58,680 nt of DNA. Origin: a bacterium. Lineage in GTDB: Bacteria; 4484-113; JAGGVC01. The position numbers and the translations under genes are program-made. Below, piece after piece: positions 1 through 7,468 of this stretch (positions within the stretch are counted from its first letter, which is position 1; each line of letters begins with the position of its first letter). The DNA is taken from positions 1 through 58,680 of the forward strand of contig JAGGVC010000034.1 in NCBI GenBank assembly GCA_021158185.1, read 5' to 3'. The notes under the pieces are model-generated. The model did no database searches and was not told the DNA's origin. It was given only the letters and a program-made list of their open reading frames with translations.

Positions 1-229
1 GGGCTTCGAGCTCGGCCTCGGATTCGTTCTTGGTGGTCTGGCGTGCCGCCATCACGACGTATATGCCGCCCTCGTGGTTCTCAAGGTTGTTATCGATCGC
101 CCCGAGCAACACGTCGCGGATATACCGCTGCGGCCACGCGAGCTCTTCGCATTCCCGCATCGTCTCGCGCCAGTAGTCAGGATCGGCCACGATCCGACGG
201 AAGGCCTCACTGCGCTTAAGCTTCAGCAT
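1..229 (-). CDS. Phage terminase large subunit (N-terminal fragment, runs off the window)
   Basis: Translating the minus strand from the ATG at 229 gives MLKLKRSEAFRRIVADPDYW and continues to the window edge. Near residue 60 is a VVMAARQTTKNESEAELEA segment. It matches the adenine-binding/Walker A region of large terminases (hydrophobic strand, A-R-Q-x-x-K-[NS]-E), with Thr where many families have Gly before the Lys. The enzyme would be the ATPase-nuclease that packages DNA into proheads. The start has a GAGG site about 7 bases upstream and overlaps the end of the next gene by 14 bases, a usual small/large terminase arrangement. Only about 76 residues are visible, so the nuclease domain cannot be checked. 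Confidence 0.72.
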   Translation of the reverse strand, partial: MLKLKRSEAFRRIVADPDYWRETMRECEELAWPQRYIRDVLLGAIDNNLENHEGGIYVVMAARQTTKNESEAELEA

Positions 230-899
230 CGCTACCTCGCGCAGGATATTCGTCAAGCCGTTTGTTGGTTTCATTCCTGGCGGCGGCCAGTTCATCATCA
301 GCCGGAAGATCATCAGGCAGGTCGATCTGAATATCGCCGGATTGCTGCGGCTGAGTCGCCCTCGAATCGATTCCAAGTCCCATCCGGCGCTCGATTCGTT
401 CAAGCAGATCGAGCATCCGTTCCTCGGCCTGCAGGTATCTGATGCGGTCGAGTGCACAAGGCATCTCGGCCGGATCGCCATTGACAAGGCCGGGGTACTG
501 CCTCGTGACAGCCACGATGTAGCGCATTTCACGCCGGATCGCCACCAACAATATCTCGATAGCCTTTCGGGCGACGCTGACGACCTCGTCAAGCTGAGCC
601 TGCCGGATCGCTTCGAGTTGATCTTGCTTAACCTGCTCACGGTTGACGACGCGCTCGCGCGCCCAGTCACCTTCCCAGAATTTCTTCCGCAAGTATGCCC
701 GTAATCTAGCAAGAGGCTTGTCGTAGTCAGGTGTGGAGTCGATGATCCGCTGTGCGAGCTCCGTTGGCTGTACGCCGCTGAAGTAGGCGGCTTTGATTGC
801 TGCCCAGGGGTATTGCCAAGTTCCGCCGGCACGCCGTATAGCACGCAGATTGTTACGATCGCCAGAAGGCTTCGGCTTATTGCGACGTTTCTTAGCCAC
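216..899 (-). CDS. Phage terminase small subunit-like DNA-binding protein
   Basis: This 227-aa protein has a very basic N-terminus (MAKKRRNKPKPSG). Residues 50-65 resemble a helix-turn-helix (AAIKAAYFSGVQPTELAQRI). A long charged helical middle and an acidic C-terminus follow. That layout fits small terminases, which recognise the packaging site and load the large subunit. Position is the main support: it directly precedes the terminase large subunit, overlapping it by 14 bases, and follows the ParB-methyltransferase gene with an 8-base overlap. No family signature is decisive, so the call is partly contextual. Confidence 0.58.
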   Translation of the reverse strand: MAKKRRNKPKPSGDRNNLRAIRRAGGTWQYPWAAIKAAYFSGVQPTELAQRIIDSTPDYDKPLARLRAYLRKKFWEGDWARERVVNREQVKQDQLEAIRQAQLDEVVSVARKAIEILLVAIRREMRYIVAVTRQYPGLVNGDPAEMPCALDRIRYLQAEERMLDLLERIERRMGLGIDSRATQPQQSGDIQIDLPDDLPADDELAAARNETNKRLDEYPARGSDAEA

Positions 900-2319
900 A
901 CGCAGCGATCACCGCCTTCGTGGCCTCTTTGGCATCGCCTTTGAGGAAGACCAACACGCTCTGATGACATCTGCCTAGTTTGCGCGTTCCCTGGAATTGT
1001 CTCCTTATCCTGATCGGCAATGAACCGGCTTGAACGATCAAAACAGCTGAGTTGTATAGCTCAAGCCCTGCATCCTTGAAGGCCGCAATTGTGTCGCCCG
1101 GCAGGTCACGACAGATCCCGCGTGCTTTCACGAGATCGCCAACAACAAAACAGGCGAAGCGATCCGGTTTCAGCATCGAACAGGATTCGGCAATTATCTT
1201 GCGATATACGTCCTGGAATTCGCTCCACGCCATATTGCTCAGATCCGCGGGATCATCGCTGTAGATCTCCAAATCACCGTATGGCGGACAGGTGAACAGG
1301 AAGTCGTATTCATCCTCGGCCAGCTTCCGCACGTTGAGCGAATCACCAGTGATCCAACGAACATCATCGTCGGGTATCACTGTTTTCGCCAGATCGCGGT
1401 TGGCCAGCACCTGCTCCTCTCGAAGATCGATCCCTGTGTAGTGTCGCCCCGTTATTGCGGCCACAACACCCCGCACGGCACCACCAGCAAAGGGATCGAG
1501 TATATTGCCGCCCTGCGGGCAGAACCACTGATATGCGATCTCGCAGAGCACCGGATCGAAGAGCGATAGTATTCCGCCACCATCGGTGGTTTCGATTGCG
1601 CTGCCGCCGGGTAGATAGCCCTCAAGGTATTTTCCCTGGAATTCCTCGTTCGACATCTCGCGACCGAGAACACTTTCGCAGCGTTCCTTCTTGGCGAAAT
1701 AATTCGGTGTAGTCCCAGATAACGATCCAGGTGACTGAAGGGTTTCCCGTCCGCCCAGACGCTGATTCAGCCCGAGCGCCAGCCATTTCTTCTTTCGTTC
1801 CTGCCAATAGCCTTGGCGACTATCGAGCACCGTAAAGGGTGGCACGATGAATTCCTCGATCAACGACTGCTTCTTTTCAGCCGTGGCTGCAACGAGATTC
1901 TCTACACTCTCGGGGAATGTACGATCCAGATCCAGCAACAGATCATCAAGCCCGAGCGCCTCGAACTCCGGAAGCTCACGCAGCTCCGCGAGGATCGGGA
2001 GCGCTTCATCGGTGAACTCGCCGCAAATGCCGGGATTGTTGAGCGTCAGATTGAGCGCCTTTTCCTCGTCGGGCGGCAGATCAACCACCACCACGCGGGT
2101 TTGCTTAATCCCCTGCTGCTGCAGCACCCTGAAGCGCTGATGACCGCCCACGATATTGCCGGTCTCGCTGTTCACGATGATCGGCTGCACCAGCCCGAAG
2201 CGCTCGATGCTGGCCTTGAGGCCGCCAAGCGCCGACTCGCTTATCGTGCGCGGGTTGTATTCGGCGGGTGTTAGATCCTCAAGTCTGCGATCCTCGATTC
2301 TGATTTCTGCAACCGGCAT
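892..2319 (-). CDS. ParB-like nuclease domain fused to a DNA methyltransferase
   Basis: A two-domain phage protein of about 475 aa. Residues 5-90 are a ParB/Srx-type N-terminal domain (LTPAEYNPR near the start, IVGGHQRFRVL near residue 60). The C-terminal half is a SAM-dependent DNA methyltransferase with motif I (LDPFAGGAVRG, near 277) followed by the catalytic motif (FTCPPYGDLE, near 345). TCPPY in place of DPPY still fits an N4-cytosine or N6-adenine amino-methyltransferase. Such fusions are common next to phage terminases and may protect phage DNA or mark it for packaging. I prefer the ATG at 2319 over the ORF-track start at 2325, because an AAGG lies 6 bases before it and directly abuts the earlier codon. 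Confidence 0.85.
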   Translation of the reverse strand: MPVAEIRIEDRRLEDLTPAEYNPRTISESALGGLKASIERFGLVQPIIVNSETGNIVGGHQRFRVLQQQGIKQTRVVVVDLPPDEEKALNLTLNNPGICGEFTDEALPILAELRELPEFEALGLDDLLLDLDRTFPESVENLVAATAEKKQSLIEEFIVPPFTVLDSRQGYWQERKKKWLALGLNQRLGGRETLQSPGSLSGTTPNYFAKKERCESVLGREMSNEEFQGKYLEGYLPGGSAIETTDGGGILSLFDPVLCEIAYQWFCPQGGNILDPFAGGAVRGVVAAITGRHYTGIDLREEQVLANRDLAKTVIPDDDVRWITGDSLNVRKLAEDEYDFLFTCPPYGDLEIYSDDPADLSNMAWSEFQDVYRKIIAESCSMLKPDRFACFVVGDLVKARGICRDLPGDTIAAFKDAGLELYNSAVLIVQAGSLPIRIRRQFQGTRKLGRCHQSVLVFLKGDAKEATKAVIAACG

Positions 2320-2325
2320 TAACAT

Positions 2326-2437
2326 CCTTGGGGGGCCCGGCGGAGTGAGGTCTCAGGCCTTCACGGCGGGCTTCTTGGACCTGTAAAAATTAACCAGGCC
2401 CCCTACTTATGGGCTGCAAAAAAACGGTTATTTCGTG
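2326..2437. other. Short intergenic gap in the late part of the phage operon
   Basis: This 112-base gap separates the late-regulator gene from the ParB-methyltransferase gene. It contains a purine/pyrimidine-biased run with GGGGGGCCC and an A-rich stretch. It could hold the late promoter, but I see no convincing -35/-10 pair or hairpin. Confidence 0.3.
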
Positions 2438-2758
2438 TCATTCGGTCCAATTATCGAGGATTTTCTCTATTTCGGCGCATACTTTCTTCGCCGTCCGCCT
2501 TGTCGTAGACAGGGTTCGCTCGATTTTTTCCCAACTTGCCCCTAATTGTCGCATTTCCCACATCTGAATCTCTCTGGTGATCAATCTTTCGCCGTCCGAT
2601 TTTCGGCCCTTCAGGAGCAACCACAAGCATAATCTCCGGAGTGCTTCGGCTGCCGTATCGTCTCGTTCTTGCTCAAGCGACTCAAGATATGCATCCTCGG
2701 GGCCGCCACGGCTATCGGGTAGGTTATCGACAGCTATGTACGGGCGGCGTGAGGTCAT
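2438..2758 (-). CDS. Small phage regulator with sigma-region-4-like helix-turn-helix (ArpU/RinA-like)
   Basis: This 106-aa protein ends in a helix-turn-helix-like segment (LGASWEKIERTLSTTRRTAKKVC) after an amphipathic helix (REIQMWEMRQL). The pattern resembles sigma-70 region 4 and the ArpU/RinA late regulators of Gram-positive phages. Its place just upstream of the ParB-methyltransferase and terminase genes is where such late activators usually sit. Its ATG overlaps the stop of the preceding 66-aa gene (ATGA), so translation is probably coupled. Function is inferred from fold pattern and position only. Confidence 0.5.
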   Translation of the reverse strand: MTSRRPYIAVDNLPDSRGGPEDAYLESLEQERDDTAAEALRRLCLWLLLKGRKSDGERLITREIQMWEMRQLGASWEKIERTLSTTRRTAKKVCAEIEKILDNWTE

Positions 2759-2955
2759 TGCTGGCTGGTCTGCTCCTCAAGCGTGAATCGGTAATACTTG
2801 CCCTGGCCGGTGATTCCCGTTTTTTCGCCGGCCTCGACGAGCTTGTCGCGTATCTCGACGCTGTTTTCGAGTTCCTTCATAAGCCATTCGGCCTGCTTAC
2901 GGTCCAAAATCAACGGCAATTCCAGGATGATCCCATCTCTCTCGATCTTAGTCAC
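2755..2955 (-). CDS. Small hypothetical phage protein (66 aa)
   Basis: The ORF track starts this at 2985. The better start is a GTG at 2955, with a perfect AAGGAGG 8 bases upstream, giving a 66-aa protein beginning MTKIERDGIILELP. It is charged, with a central helix (QAEWLMKELENSVEIRDKLVEAGEKTG). I recognise no family. It overlaps the downstream regulator gene by 4 bases and follows the resolvase after a 128-base gap. Confidence 0.55.
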   Translation of the reverse strand: MTKIERDGIILELPLILDRKQAEWLMKELENSVEIRDKLVEAGEKTGITGQGKYYRFTLEEQTSQQ

Positions 2956-3083
2956 GATAATCGCCTCCTTCCGGAGACCCGCCACCTGCTACAATCAGCA
3001 CAGGCGGCAGGCCTGCCAACTCAGGTCTCTCGCTTAGGGTCGACGGCTTCTTTCTCGGTTTCCGTCGGCCCGCTGCATTTCAT

Positions 3084-3680
3084 CTACCGGGCAGCTTCCC
3101 GTTCCGGTACACCGCGCAATAACCTGGGCTGCACAATCTTGCTCTGACGGTACAAACCCTCAGCCTCGCACGACAATGCATACGCATCAGCCAGGTCTTC
3201 ACGGATCCGCTTGGTAACGCGCATCTGCTCCAGCTCGCGCCATCCGCGCTGCACAGCAGTTCGGATCATCGCGCTTTTGCTAGCGTTGCCGTCACGAGTG
3301 AAATGGAGTTTAAGCGACCGGGGATCGACCGCAAAGAGTGAAGCAGTAGGCCAGACCTGAGCCAAGCCCGCCATCACTGCCCCGAACAGAATCGAACGAT
3401 ACTGCCACTCGTGGATGTTGCCGCCTTTTTGGCCGTCTCGTTCCGGCACTGAGTGGAGCGGATGCTCCACCGCAATTGCGGTAATGCTGGCAGATATATC
3501 GAAAAGATGCTCCACAAGCCTACCGCCATATAGCACAATCTCGTGAGTGGCCACCGAAAGCGGGTTTCCTGTTACGCCCTTCACCGCGCAATGCCGGTGG
3601 ATTACTTTCTCGCCGCAACGCACAACTAGGCCGGTGCTGAATGCCAAGTCGATGCCAGCAAATATCTCTCGCTCACTCAC
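3084..3680 (-). CDS. RuvC-like Holliday junction resolvase
   Basis: This 198-aa protein has a RuvC/RNase H-fold layout. The first acidic residue is in FAGIDLAFSTGLV (Asp11), a Glu in AIAVEHPLH (about 72), and C-terminal acids in EDLADAYALS (about 162-165). A conserved basic Lys/Ser segment (GNASKSAM) precedes the last motif. Such phage enzymes resolve branched replication intermediates before packaging. The GTG at 3680 is the likely start: it overlaps the TGA of the helicase-loader gene (GTGA). The 22 extra residues in the ORF track are read-through from that gene's frame. Confidence 0.75.
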   Translation of the reverse strand: MSEREIFAGIDLAFSTGLVVRCGEKVIHRHCAVKGVTGNPLSVATHEIVLYGGRLVEHLFDISASITAIAVEHPLHSVPERDGQKGGNIHEWQYRSILFGAVMAGLAQVWPTASLFAVDPRSLKLHFTRDGNASKSAMIRTAVQRGWRELEQMRVTKRIREDLADAYALSCEAEGLYRQSKIVQPRLLRGVPEREAAR

Positions 3681-4618
3681 ACCAGCACCCCTTCGGGGGT
3701 TTGAAACCCAAGGTGTGGGTCGGTGATCGTGGCGACCGCGCCCCATTCGAAAAGCCGATTGAAGATCCGGTCGCCGTAACGCCCGGCGATCCCCGGCTGA
3801 CTCAGGTTGGTCGTGATCACCGTCGGCAACCGCTCAACGCACCTGAGATCGACGATCTCTTCCCACTGAGCAACGCCCCAGCCGCTGTCCTGGCGAAAAT
3901 GCTCACGTCCAAAGTCGTCGATCACCAAAAGCTCCGGATGATAAGCGATCCCGCGGACATTGCCCTGTTCGTAAGCGTGATCGAGTATCTGCTTAGCGGT
4001 CATAAACTTGAATTCCGGCATAAGCGCCCTGAGGGATTTCTTGAGCATTGCGGTTGAATCGAACGAAGACGAACGATTATTCTTCTCGCAAACCACTCGC
4101 TCCTTCAGGGCGAGCTGGTAATCAGCCTCAACCGGACTCGATACCGCGAATCGCTTCATCAGGAATGTCCGCATCGCGCTACCGGTCGATACCACCTTGA
4201 GTTCCCGGTCGGCCTTGCACGATCTCTCGTGTTTCTGTCGGGATTTCTCGATCTCCTCGGCGGTCGGCGGCACTGGTGGAGCTGCCGCCAAGAGAGCCTT
4301 CCGGTACATATCGTCCCTGCGGAAGTCCGCAAGCTCCATTCGGTAGAAGCTCTTTGCCGATGTATGCCAGTGATACAGAATCGCTGCCGCCCAGGCCGCC
4401 ACGGTCTTACCGCGACGGGATTCGCCCGTCAGCACGATCACGCCCCCATCGAGCAGAAGCTCGATATTCTGGATCACCCGGGCGATGGCCTGTCCGTCGT
4501 AACCAGGGCTTAGACTCTGGAGATTCCGTAGTATGCCTTCGATCGCATCCGGCACCGGGCAGTCCGCTTGGCAGTAGGCCTCGATGATCTCTGGTGTTTC
4601 GAATTTGAATTTCTTCAT
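3677..4618 (-). CDS. DnaC-like replicative helicase loader ATPase
   Basis: This 313-aa AAA+ protein carries Walker A (VIVLTGESRRGKTVAAW, near 62-76), Walker B (LLVIDDFGREHF, near 228) and a sensor-like VITTNLS. This is the layout of DnaC/IstB-type loaders that deliver the hexameric DnaB helicase to an origin. It lies directly after an initiator-like gene with an ATGA overlap, like lambda O followed by P. A charged insertion of about 90 residues between Walker A and B is longer than in E. coli DnaC. No phage DnaB is visible, so it probably recruits the host helicase. Confidence 0.82.
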   Translation of the reverse strand: MKKFKFETPEIIEAYCQADCPVPDAIEGILRNLQSLSPGYDGQAIARVIQNIELLLDGGVIVLTGESRRGKTVAAWAAAILYHWHTSAKSFYRMELADFRRDDMYRKALLAAAPPVPPTAEEIEKSRQKHERSCKADRELKVVSTGSAMRTFLMKRFAVSSPVEADYQLALKERVVCEKNNRSSSFDSTAMLKKSLRALMPEFKFMTAKQILDHAYEQGNVRGIAYHPELLVIDDFGREHFRQDSGWGVAQWEEIVDLRCVERLPTVITTNLSQPGIAGRYGDRIFNRLFEWGAVATITDPHLGFQTPEGVLV

Positions 4619-5562
4619 AGCTCCCTCATCCTCAGAACGGGTTCTGTCGGCTCAAGGCGCTGATCGTCGCCGGCGGGTTTCGGTTTTCGATTGCCGCCCC
4701 GCTGTCGTTTCGCCCAGGCGACGAGCTTGTCGAACTTCGTCAAGTTGTCGCCGCTTTCTCGTTTCTTCCGGAGACCCGGTATTGAGTAGACCTGCGTCGC
4801 CCATCCGCCCCAGCGTCCCTCCGGCTGATAATCTTCCTTGAGCGTGTAGAGTGCCAGTTCGAATGCTTCTTCGGCCTCATCGCCGTAATCCTTCCGGATC
4901 AACCTGACGGCCTTGAGATCAGCATCGGTCGGTTTGCCGGAGATCTTCTTCTTGATTCCCTGCCGCTCGATGTTCGATTTAATCTGCCTGATGAACTTTT
5001 CTGCAATGGCTCGATCAGCGGGGTCGTGCTGTTTTTTCTTCTCCGGCGGCTCAGAATCTGCCGCATGTTCCCTACAAGCAATAAGTTTATTTTCTAGAGG
5101 ATCCTTTCTATCTGTATTCTTCTTCTTATCTAATCTAATCTTATCTAGGACGCGGTCGCCGCGCTCCGACTGCGCGCTTACCGCGCTCTCCCCGCGCTCC
5201 GACTGCGCGGCTTCTGCGCGTTGAGGACGCGGTAATGATGTCGGCGTAAAATCTTTGGCGCGGCCGCCCTGGTATTTCCTGAAATTGGGAATCTCAATGT
5301 AGGCCTTGCCTCGCACCTCGTACAGATTTATGAATCCGGCTTTTTCGAGCGCAACCAAGGATTGCTTGATTGACTTCGGGGAAGTTCTATCGTGTGAAAA
5401 GAATTTCCCTTTTAGAAAAACTTCGTCTCCAGTATGTAATCCTTCGTCGTCAGCGTGTATGATAATTGTTTGGAATATGTATCTAGCTTGTATCGAAAGT
5501 GTCGCGAACAGCGCGTTATCGTGTAATTTACCATACAGTTTTCGCCAAGGTTTTGTTGCCAT
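4615..5562 (-). CDS. Phage replication initiator-like protein (winged-helix N-terminus)
   Basis: A 315-aa protein. The ATG at 5562 follows GGAGGATCAAA, so the first 12 residues of the track ORF are dropped. Residues 1-100 look like a winged-helix DNA-binding domain (ARYIFQTIIIHADDEGLHTG, then SIKQSLVALEKAGFI). A low-complexity middle contains two QSERG repeats and a lysine-rich segment. The C-terminal helical part (TDADLKAVRLIRKDYGDEAEEAF) resembles DnaD/phage-initiator domains. Gene order with the DnaC-like loader and the iteron-like DNA inside the gene support a lambda-O-type origin-binding role. Identity with any named family is not certain. Confidence 0.68.
   Translation of the reverse strand: MATKPWRKLYGKLHDNALFATLSIQARYIFQTIIIHADDEGLHTGDEVFLKGKFFSHDRTSPKSIKQSLVALEKAGFINLYEVRGKAYIEIPNFRKYQGGRAKDFTPTSLPRPQRAEAAQSERGESAVSAQSERGDRVLDKIRLDKKKNTDRKDPLENKLIACREHAADSEPPEKKKQHDPADRAIAEKFIRQIKSNIERQGIKKKISGKPTDADLKAVRLIRKDYGDEAEEAFELALYTLKEDYQPEGRWGGWATQVYSIPGLRKKRESGDNLTKFDKLVAWAKRQRGGNRKPKPAGDDQRLEPTEPVLRMREL
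5081..5233. repeat. Candidate phage replication origin: iteron-like repeats plus AT-rich stretch inside the initiator gene
   Basis: Two perfect 18-bp copies of CCGCGCTCCGACTGCGCG lie at 5159-5176 and 5192-5209, with a partial copy (CCGCGCTCTCC) at 5181-5191 between them. The block is flanked by direct repeats of GGACGCGGT at 5148-5156 and 5225-5233. Immediately to its left is a markedly AT-rich run (about 5081-5147) with TCTAAT/TTATCT repetition. Iterons next to an AT-rich unwinding region within an O-like initiator gene is the lambda ori layout. The repeats also encode the QSERG residues, so coding duplication is the alternative. Confidence 0.5.
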
Positions 5563-5617
5563 TTTGATCCTCCGAATTAACCTCGTTATTGTGCCCACCC
5601 GCCGCCCCTGAAATTGC

Positions 5618-6205
5618 TTAAGCTGGCTTGCCGACCATCTCCCCGATGCTCGCCTGATCGGGCTTTTCTTCCTCGGTTTCGACTAGGCCCTGGCGTTCGA
5701 ATTCCACGTTGATGAGCGTCCCGATCGTCCCGAGCCCGAGGCGCTGCGCCGGCGACGGCTTCAAGATCTTGATCTTGATCACCAGGTAGGCGCTGCGGTA
5801 TTCATCCTCACGCTCCACGTGGGCGTCCAGGAACGGCTGAAGTTCCGCCAGCTGGATGTGACGATACAACAGATGCTCCTCGCCCTCAGCGAACGCCAGC
5901 ACCTCTGCCTGGGCGCTCTCGAGCTTGAGCGCAAACGCCTGCTCGGTGTCGATCACACCCTCGGTGAGCTTCAGGGTGCCGTCCCAGATCCAGAACCGCG
6001 AGCCGCCGCGGTACCGGAAATCACCGTCGCCGTCGCCCTGAACGGGCCGCGACAGCATTTCGAGGATCTTGTCCGACACCACCCCGATAAGCGGCACCTT
6101 GAGGGTCGCGGTCAGTTGCGGCGTCCCGTCTGGGTTCAGCCTCACCTGGCTCGACCGGATGGTCGTGGTCTCGGTACTTTCAAAATCGATCAATTCAATT
6201 GGCAT
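5618..6205 (-). CDS. Conserved-looking phage protein of unknown function (195 aa)
   Basis: I place the start at 6205, after AAGGAGGCTGAA (MPIELIDFEST). The protein is soluble, with alternating beta-type segments (QLTATLKVPLIGVV, SAYLVIKIKILKP) and a Gly/Asp-rich loop (QGDGDGDFRYRGG). No signal peptide or membrane segment is visible. It sits just upstream of the replication initiator in the same operon, so a replication or single-strand DNA-binding accessory role is possible. I do not recognise the family. Confidence 0.55.
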   Translation of the reverse strand: MPIELIDFESTETTTIRSSQVRLNPDGTPQLTATLKVPLIGVVSDKILEMLSRPVQGDGDGDFRYRGGSRFWIWDGTLKLTEGVIDTEQAFALKLESAQAEVLAFAEGEEHLLYRHIQLAELQPFLDAHVEREDEYRSAYLVIKIKILKPSPAQRLGLGTIGTLINVEFERQGLVETEEEKPDQASIGEMVGKPA

Positions 6206-6206
6206 T

Positions 6207-6398
6207 TCAGCCTCCTTCAAAGAATAAATTAAAAACGGTGGTGCCGATCAGTACCAGCACCGACATCAACACAGCAACACAGCCGACAGCAGGTCGCTTG
6301 ACAGCGGCGAATCCGTAATGCCGCCTGAGCTCCCTAGGCTCAGCTTTTCGACCGAACTTGCCAGCGAAATCTCGTTCGTATTCCTCTAAAGTGATCAT
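6207..6398 (-). CDS. Small membrane protein (63 aa)
   Basis: After a good ribosome site (AGGGGGAAG, 5 bases before ATG), the protein has a charged N-terminal 35 residues and one C-terminal membrane helix (GCVAVLMSVLVLIGTTVFNLFF). Its stop is 1 base from the start of the following 195-aa gene, so the two are likely co-translated. A holin or small membrane regulator is conceivable, but a single helix at the C-terminus is not diagnostic. Confidence 0.5.
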   Translation of the reverse strand: MITLEEYERDFAGKFGRKAEPRELRRHYGFAAVKRPAVGCVAVLMSVLVLIGTTVFNLFFEGG

Positions 6399-6561
6399 CT
6401 CGACTTCCCCCTGTGGTAGTCACTCCCTGCGGCTCGATCTCCTTCTCGACCCGCCTTCTCCTTGCATCCAGTTCAGCCTGTGCCCGAAGTGCGCACTCCC
6501 GTAGCTCGCTCTCGGCGCGGCTGATCCGTGTGATCGGTTTCGGGCGTTGCTTATCTCTCAT
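6340..6561 (-). CDS. Small basic hypothetical protein (73 aa), overlapping gene
   Basis: The ATG lies inside the last codons of the upstream zinc-finger gene, and the 3' end overlaps the 63-aa membrane-protein gene by 59 bases. Residues 1-50 form a charged helix (ESELRECALRAQAELDARRRRVEKEI). The last part is arginine-rich and may be little more than the other frame of the next gene. The tight start coupling favours a real gene; the long overlap argues against it. Confidence 0.38.
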   Translation of the reverse strand: MRDKQRPKPITRISRAESELRECALRAQAELDARRRRVEKEIEPQGVTTTGGSRDDHFRGIRTRFRWQVRSKS

Positions 6562-6763
6562 AATCAGTCGTCAGGTGATTTCGGGCTTCGTATGCTCGCA
6601 GCAGCCTTGCAACGAATTCCAGTGCTTCAGGATCGATGCCACTGTCAGAGCAGTAATCACAGACAATATCGCCCTTCTCGCCAGCGCAACCAGGGCAAGG
6701 AGGTAGGTGCTCCTTCAAGCCGTTCTGGTGATACTTCAACAGCCATTCACGTGCTCCCATCAT
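6551..6763 (-). CDS. Small CxxC zinc-finger-like phage protein (70 aa)
   Basis: The track ORF begins far upstream in the transglycosylase gene. The likely start is the ATG at 6763, which overlaps that gene's TGA (ATGA). The 70-aa product has two cysteine pairs (PPCPGCAG and CDYCSD) about 10 residues apart, a likely zinc-binding knuckle, then a helix (PEALEFVARLLRAYEARNH). Small zinc proteins like this often modulate transcription or replication in phages. No specific function can be given. Confidence 0.6.
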   Translation of the reverse strand: MMGAREWLLKYHQNGLKEHLPPCPGCAGEKGDIVCDYCSDSGIDPEALEFVARLLRAYEARNHLTTDYER

Positions 6764-7374
6764 CCCTCCATCCCCGCCAGCGCGAAATACAGCCAGAAGT
6801 TCTTGAGGATCTCGCGGTACTCGCGGTCGACCTTGCGGGCATACGGCCAGTACGGGCGAGCGGGGCCGCCGTTGTAGTTGGCCAGCATCTGCATATAGCT
6901 GCCCTCGTCGTTGTACCGCCTGAGGATCTGGCAGCCCACGGCGATGTTCGTCTCCTCGTTCCGGATGTTGCCGTCGATCTCGATACCGGCATTTCGGCCC
7001 CAGGAGCCGCGCCACCAGCCCGGGTGGATCTGCATCAGCCCGACCTCTCCGATTGCACCGGTGCAACCTGGCCGCCAGTCCGATTCGGTCTTGACGACCG
7101 CCAGCAGCAGCAGCGGATCGAGCTCGTAACGGCGTGCAGTCACGACAAGGTAAGCAGCGAGCTCGCCTGAGCGCTGCCAGCTGAAGTACTCACCAGAGCG
7201 TGAGTGAATGTACGTCTGGCAGTAGAGCCGCAATGCCGTCTCTAGGCCAGAATCGGCATCCGCCACGGCAACACGATTCAGGGCGGTTACGATCAGGATC
7301 ATCACGATCCCGCCGATCAACAACTTGTTTACTCGCCGCCTGAGGGCGGCCTGCTTGGTTGGTTGGTATTTCAT
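6760..7374 (-). CDS. Membrane-anchored lytic transglycosylase (SLT domain)
   Basis: A 204-aa protein with an N-terminal membrane anchor (KLLIGGIVMILIVTALN, residues 18-34) and a C-terminal soluble lytic transglycosylase domain. Diagnostic parts are the catalytic Glu in VVKTESDWRPG (about 96), GEVGLMQIHPGWW, and MLANYNGGPARPY. It would cleave peptidoglycan glycan strands in the periplasm or at the wall. The start has GAGGTG 8 bases upstream. Its place inside the replication part of the operon, not with structural genes, is unusual. It could act in exclusion, lysis or wall remodelling during early infection. Confidence 0.85.
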   Translation of the reverse strand: MKYQPTKQAALRRRVNKLLIGGIVMILIVTALNRVAVADADSGLETALRLYCQTYIHSRSGEYFSWQRSGELAAYLVVTARRYELDPLLLLAVVKTESDWRPGCTGAIGEVGLMQIHPGWWRGSWGRNAGIEIDGNIRNEETNIAVGCQILRRYNDEGSYMQMLANYNGGPARPYWPYARKVDREYREILKNFWLYFALAGMEG

Positions 7375-7380
7375 CGCTTA

Positions 7381-7464
7381 TCACCTCGCTTGATGCTCTG
7401 GTGGAACAATGCAAAACATCACGTACAGACAAACGGGGAAGTTTTTCTTAATCCACTGCTTCAT
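7381..7464 (-). CDS. 27-aa small ORF between HNH nuclease and transglycosylase genes
   Basis: ATG at 7464, with AAGGAG 8 bases upstream formed by the last sense codons of the HNH gene (AAGGAGTGA). The product is MKQWIKKNFPVCLYVMFCIV plus seven residues. It has a basic start and a hydrophobic middle, so it may be membrane-associated. Its last codons form the ribosome site for the transglycosylase, so at minimum it could act as a translational coupler. It is too short for any family assignment. Confidence 0.4.
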   Translation of the reverse strand: MKQWIKKNFPVCLYVMFCIVPPEHQAR

Positions 7465-7468
7465 CGTG

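Noticed and set aside
6764-7066. N-terminal 101 residues of the 171-aa track ORF at 6551-7066
   Set aside because: This part is the transglycosylase gene read in another frame; only the last 70 codons form a separate gene.
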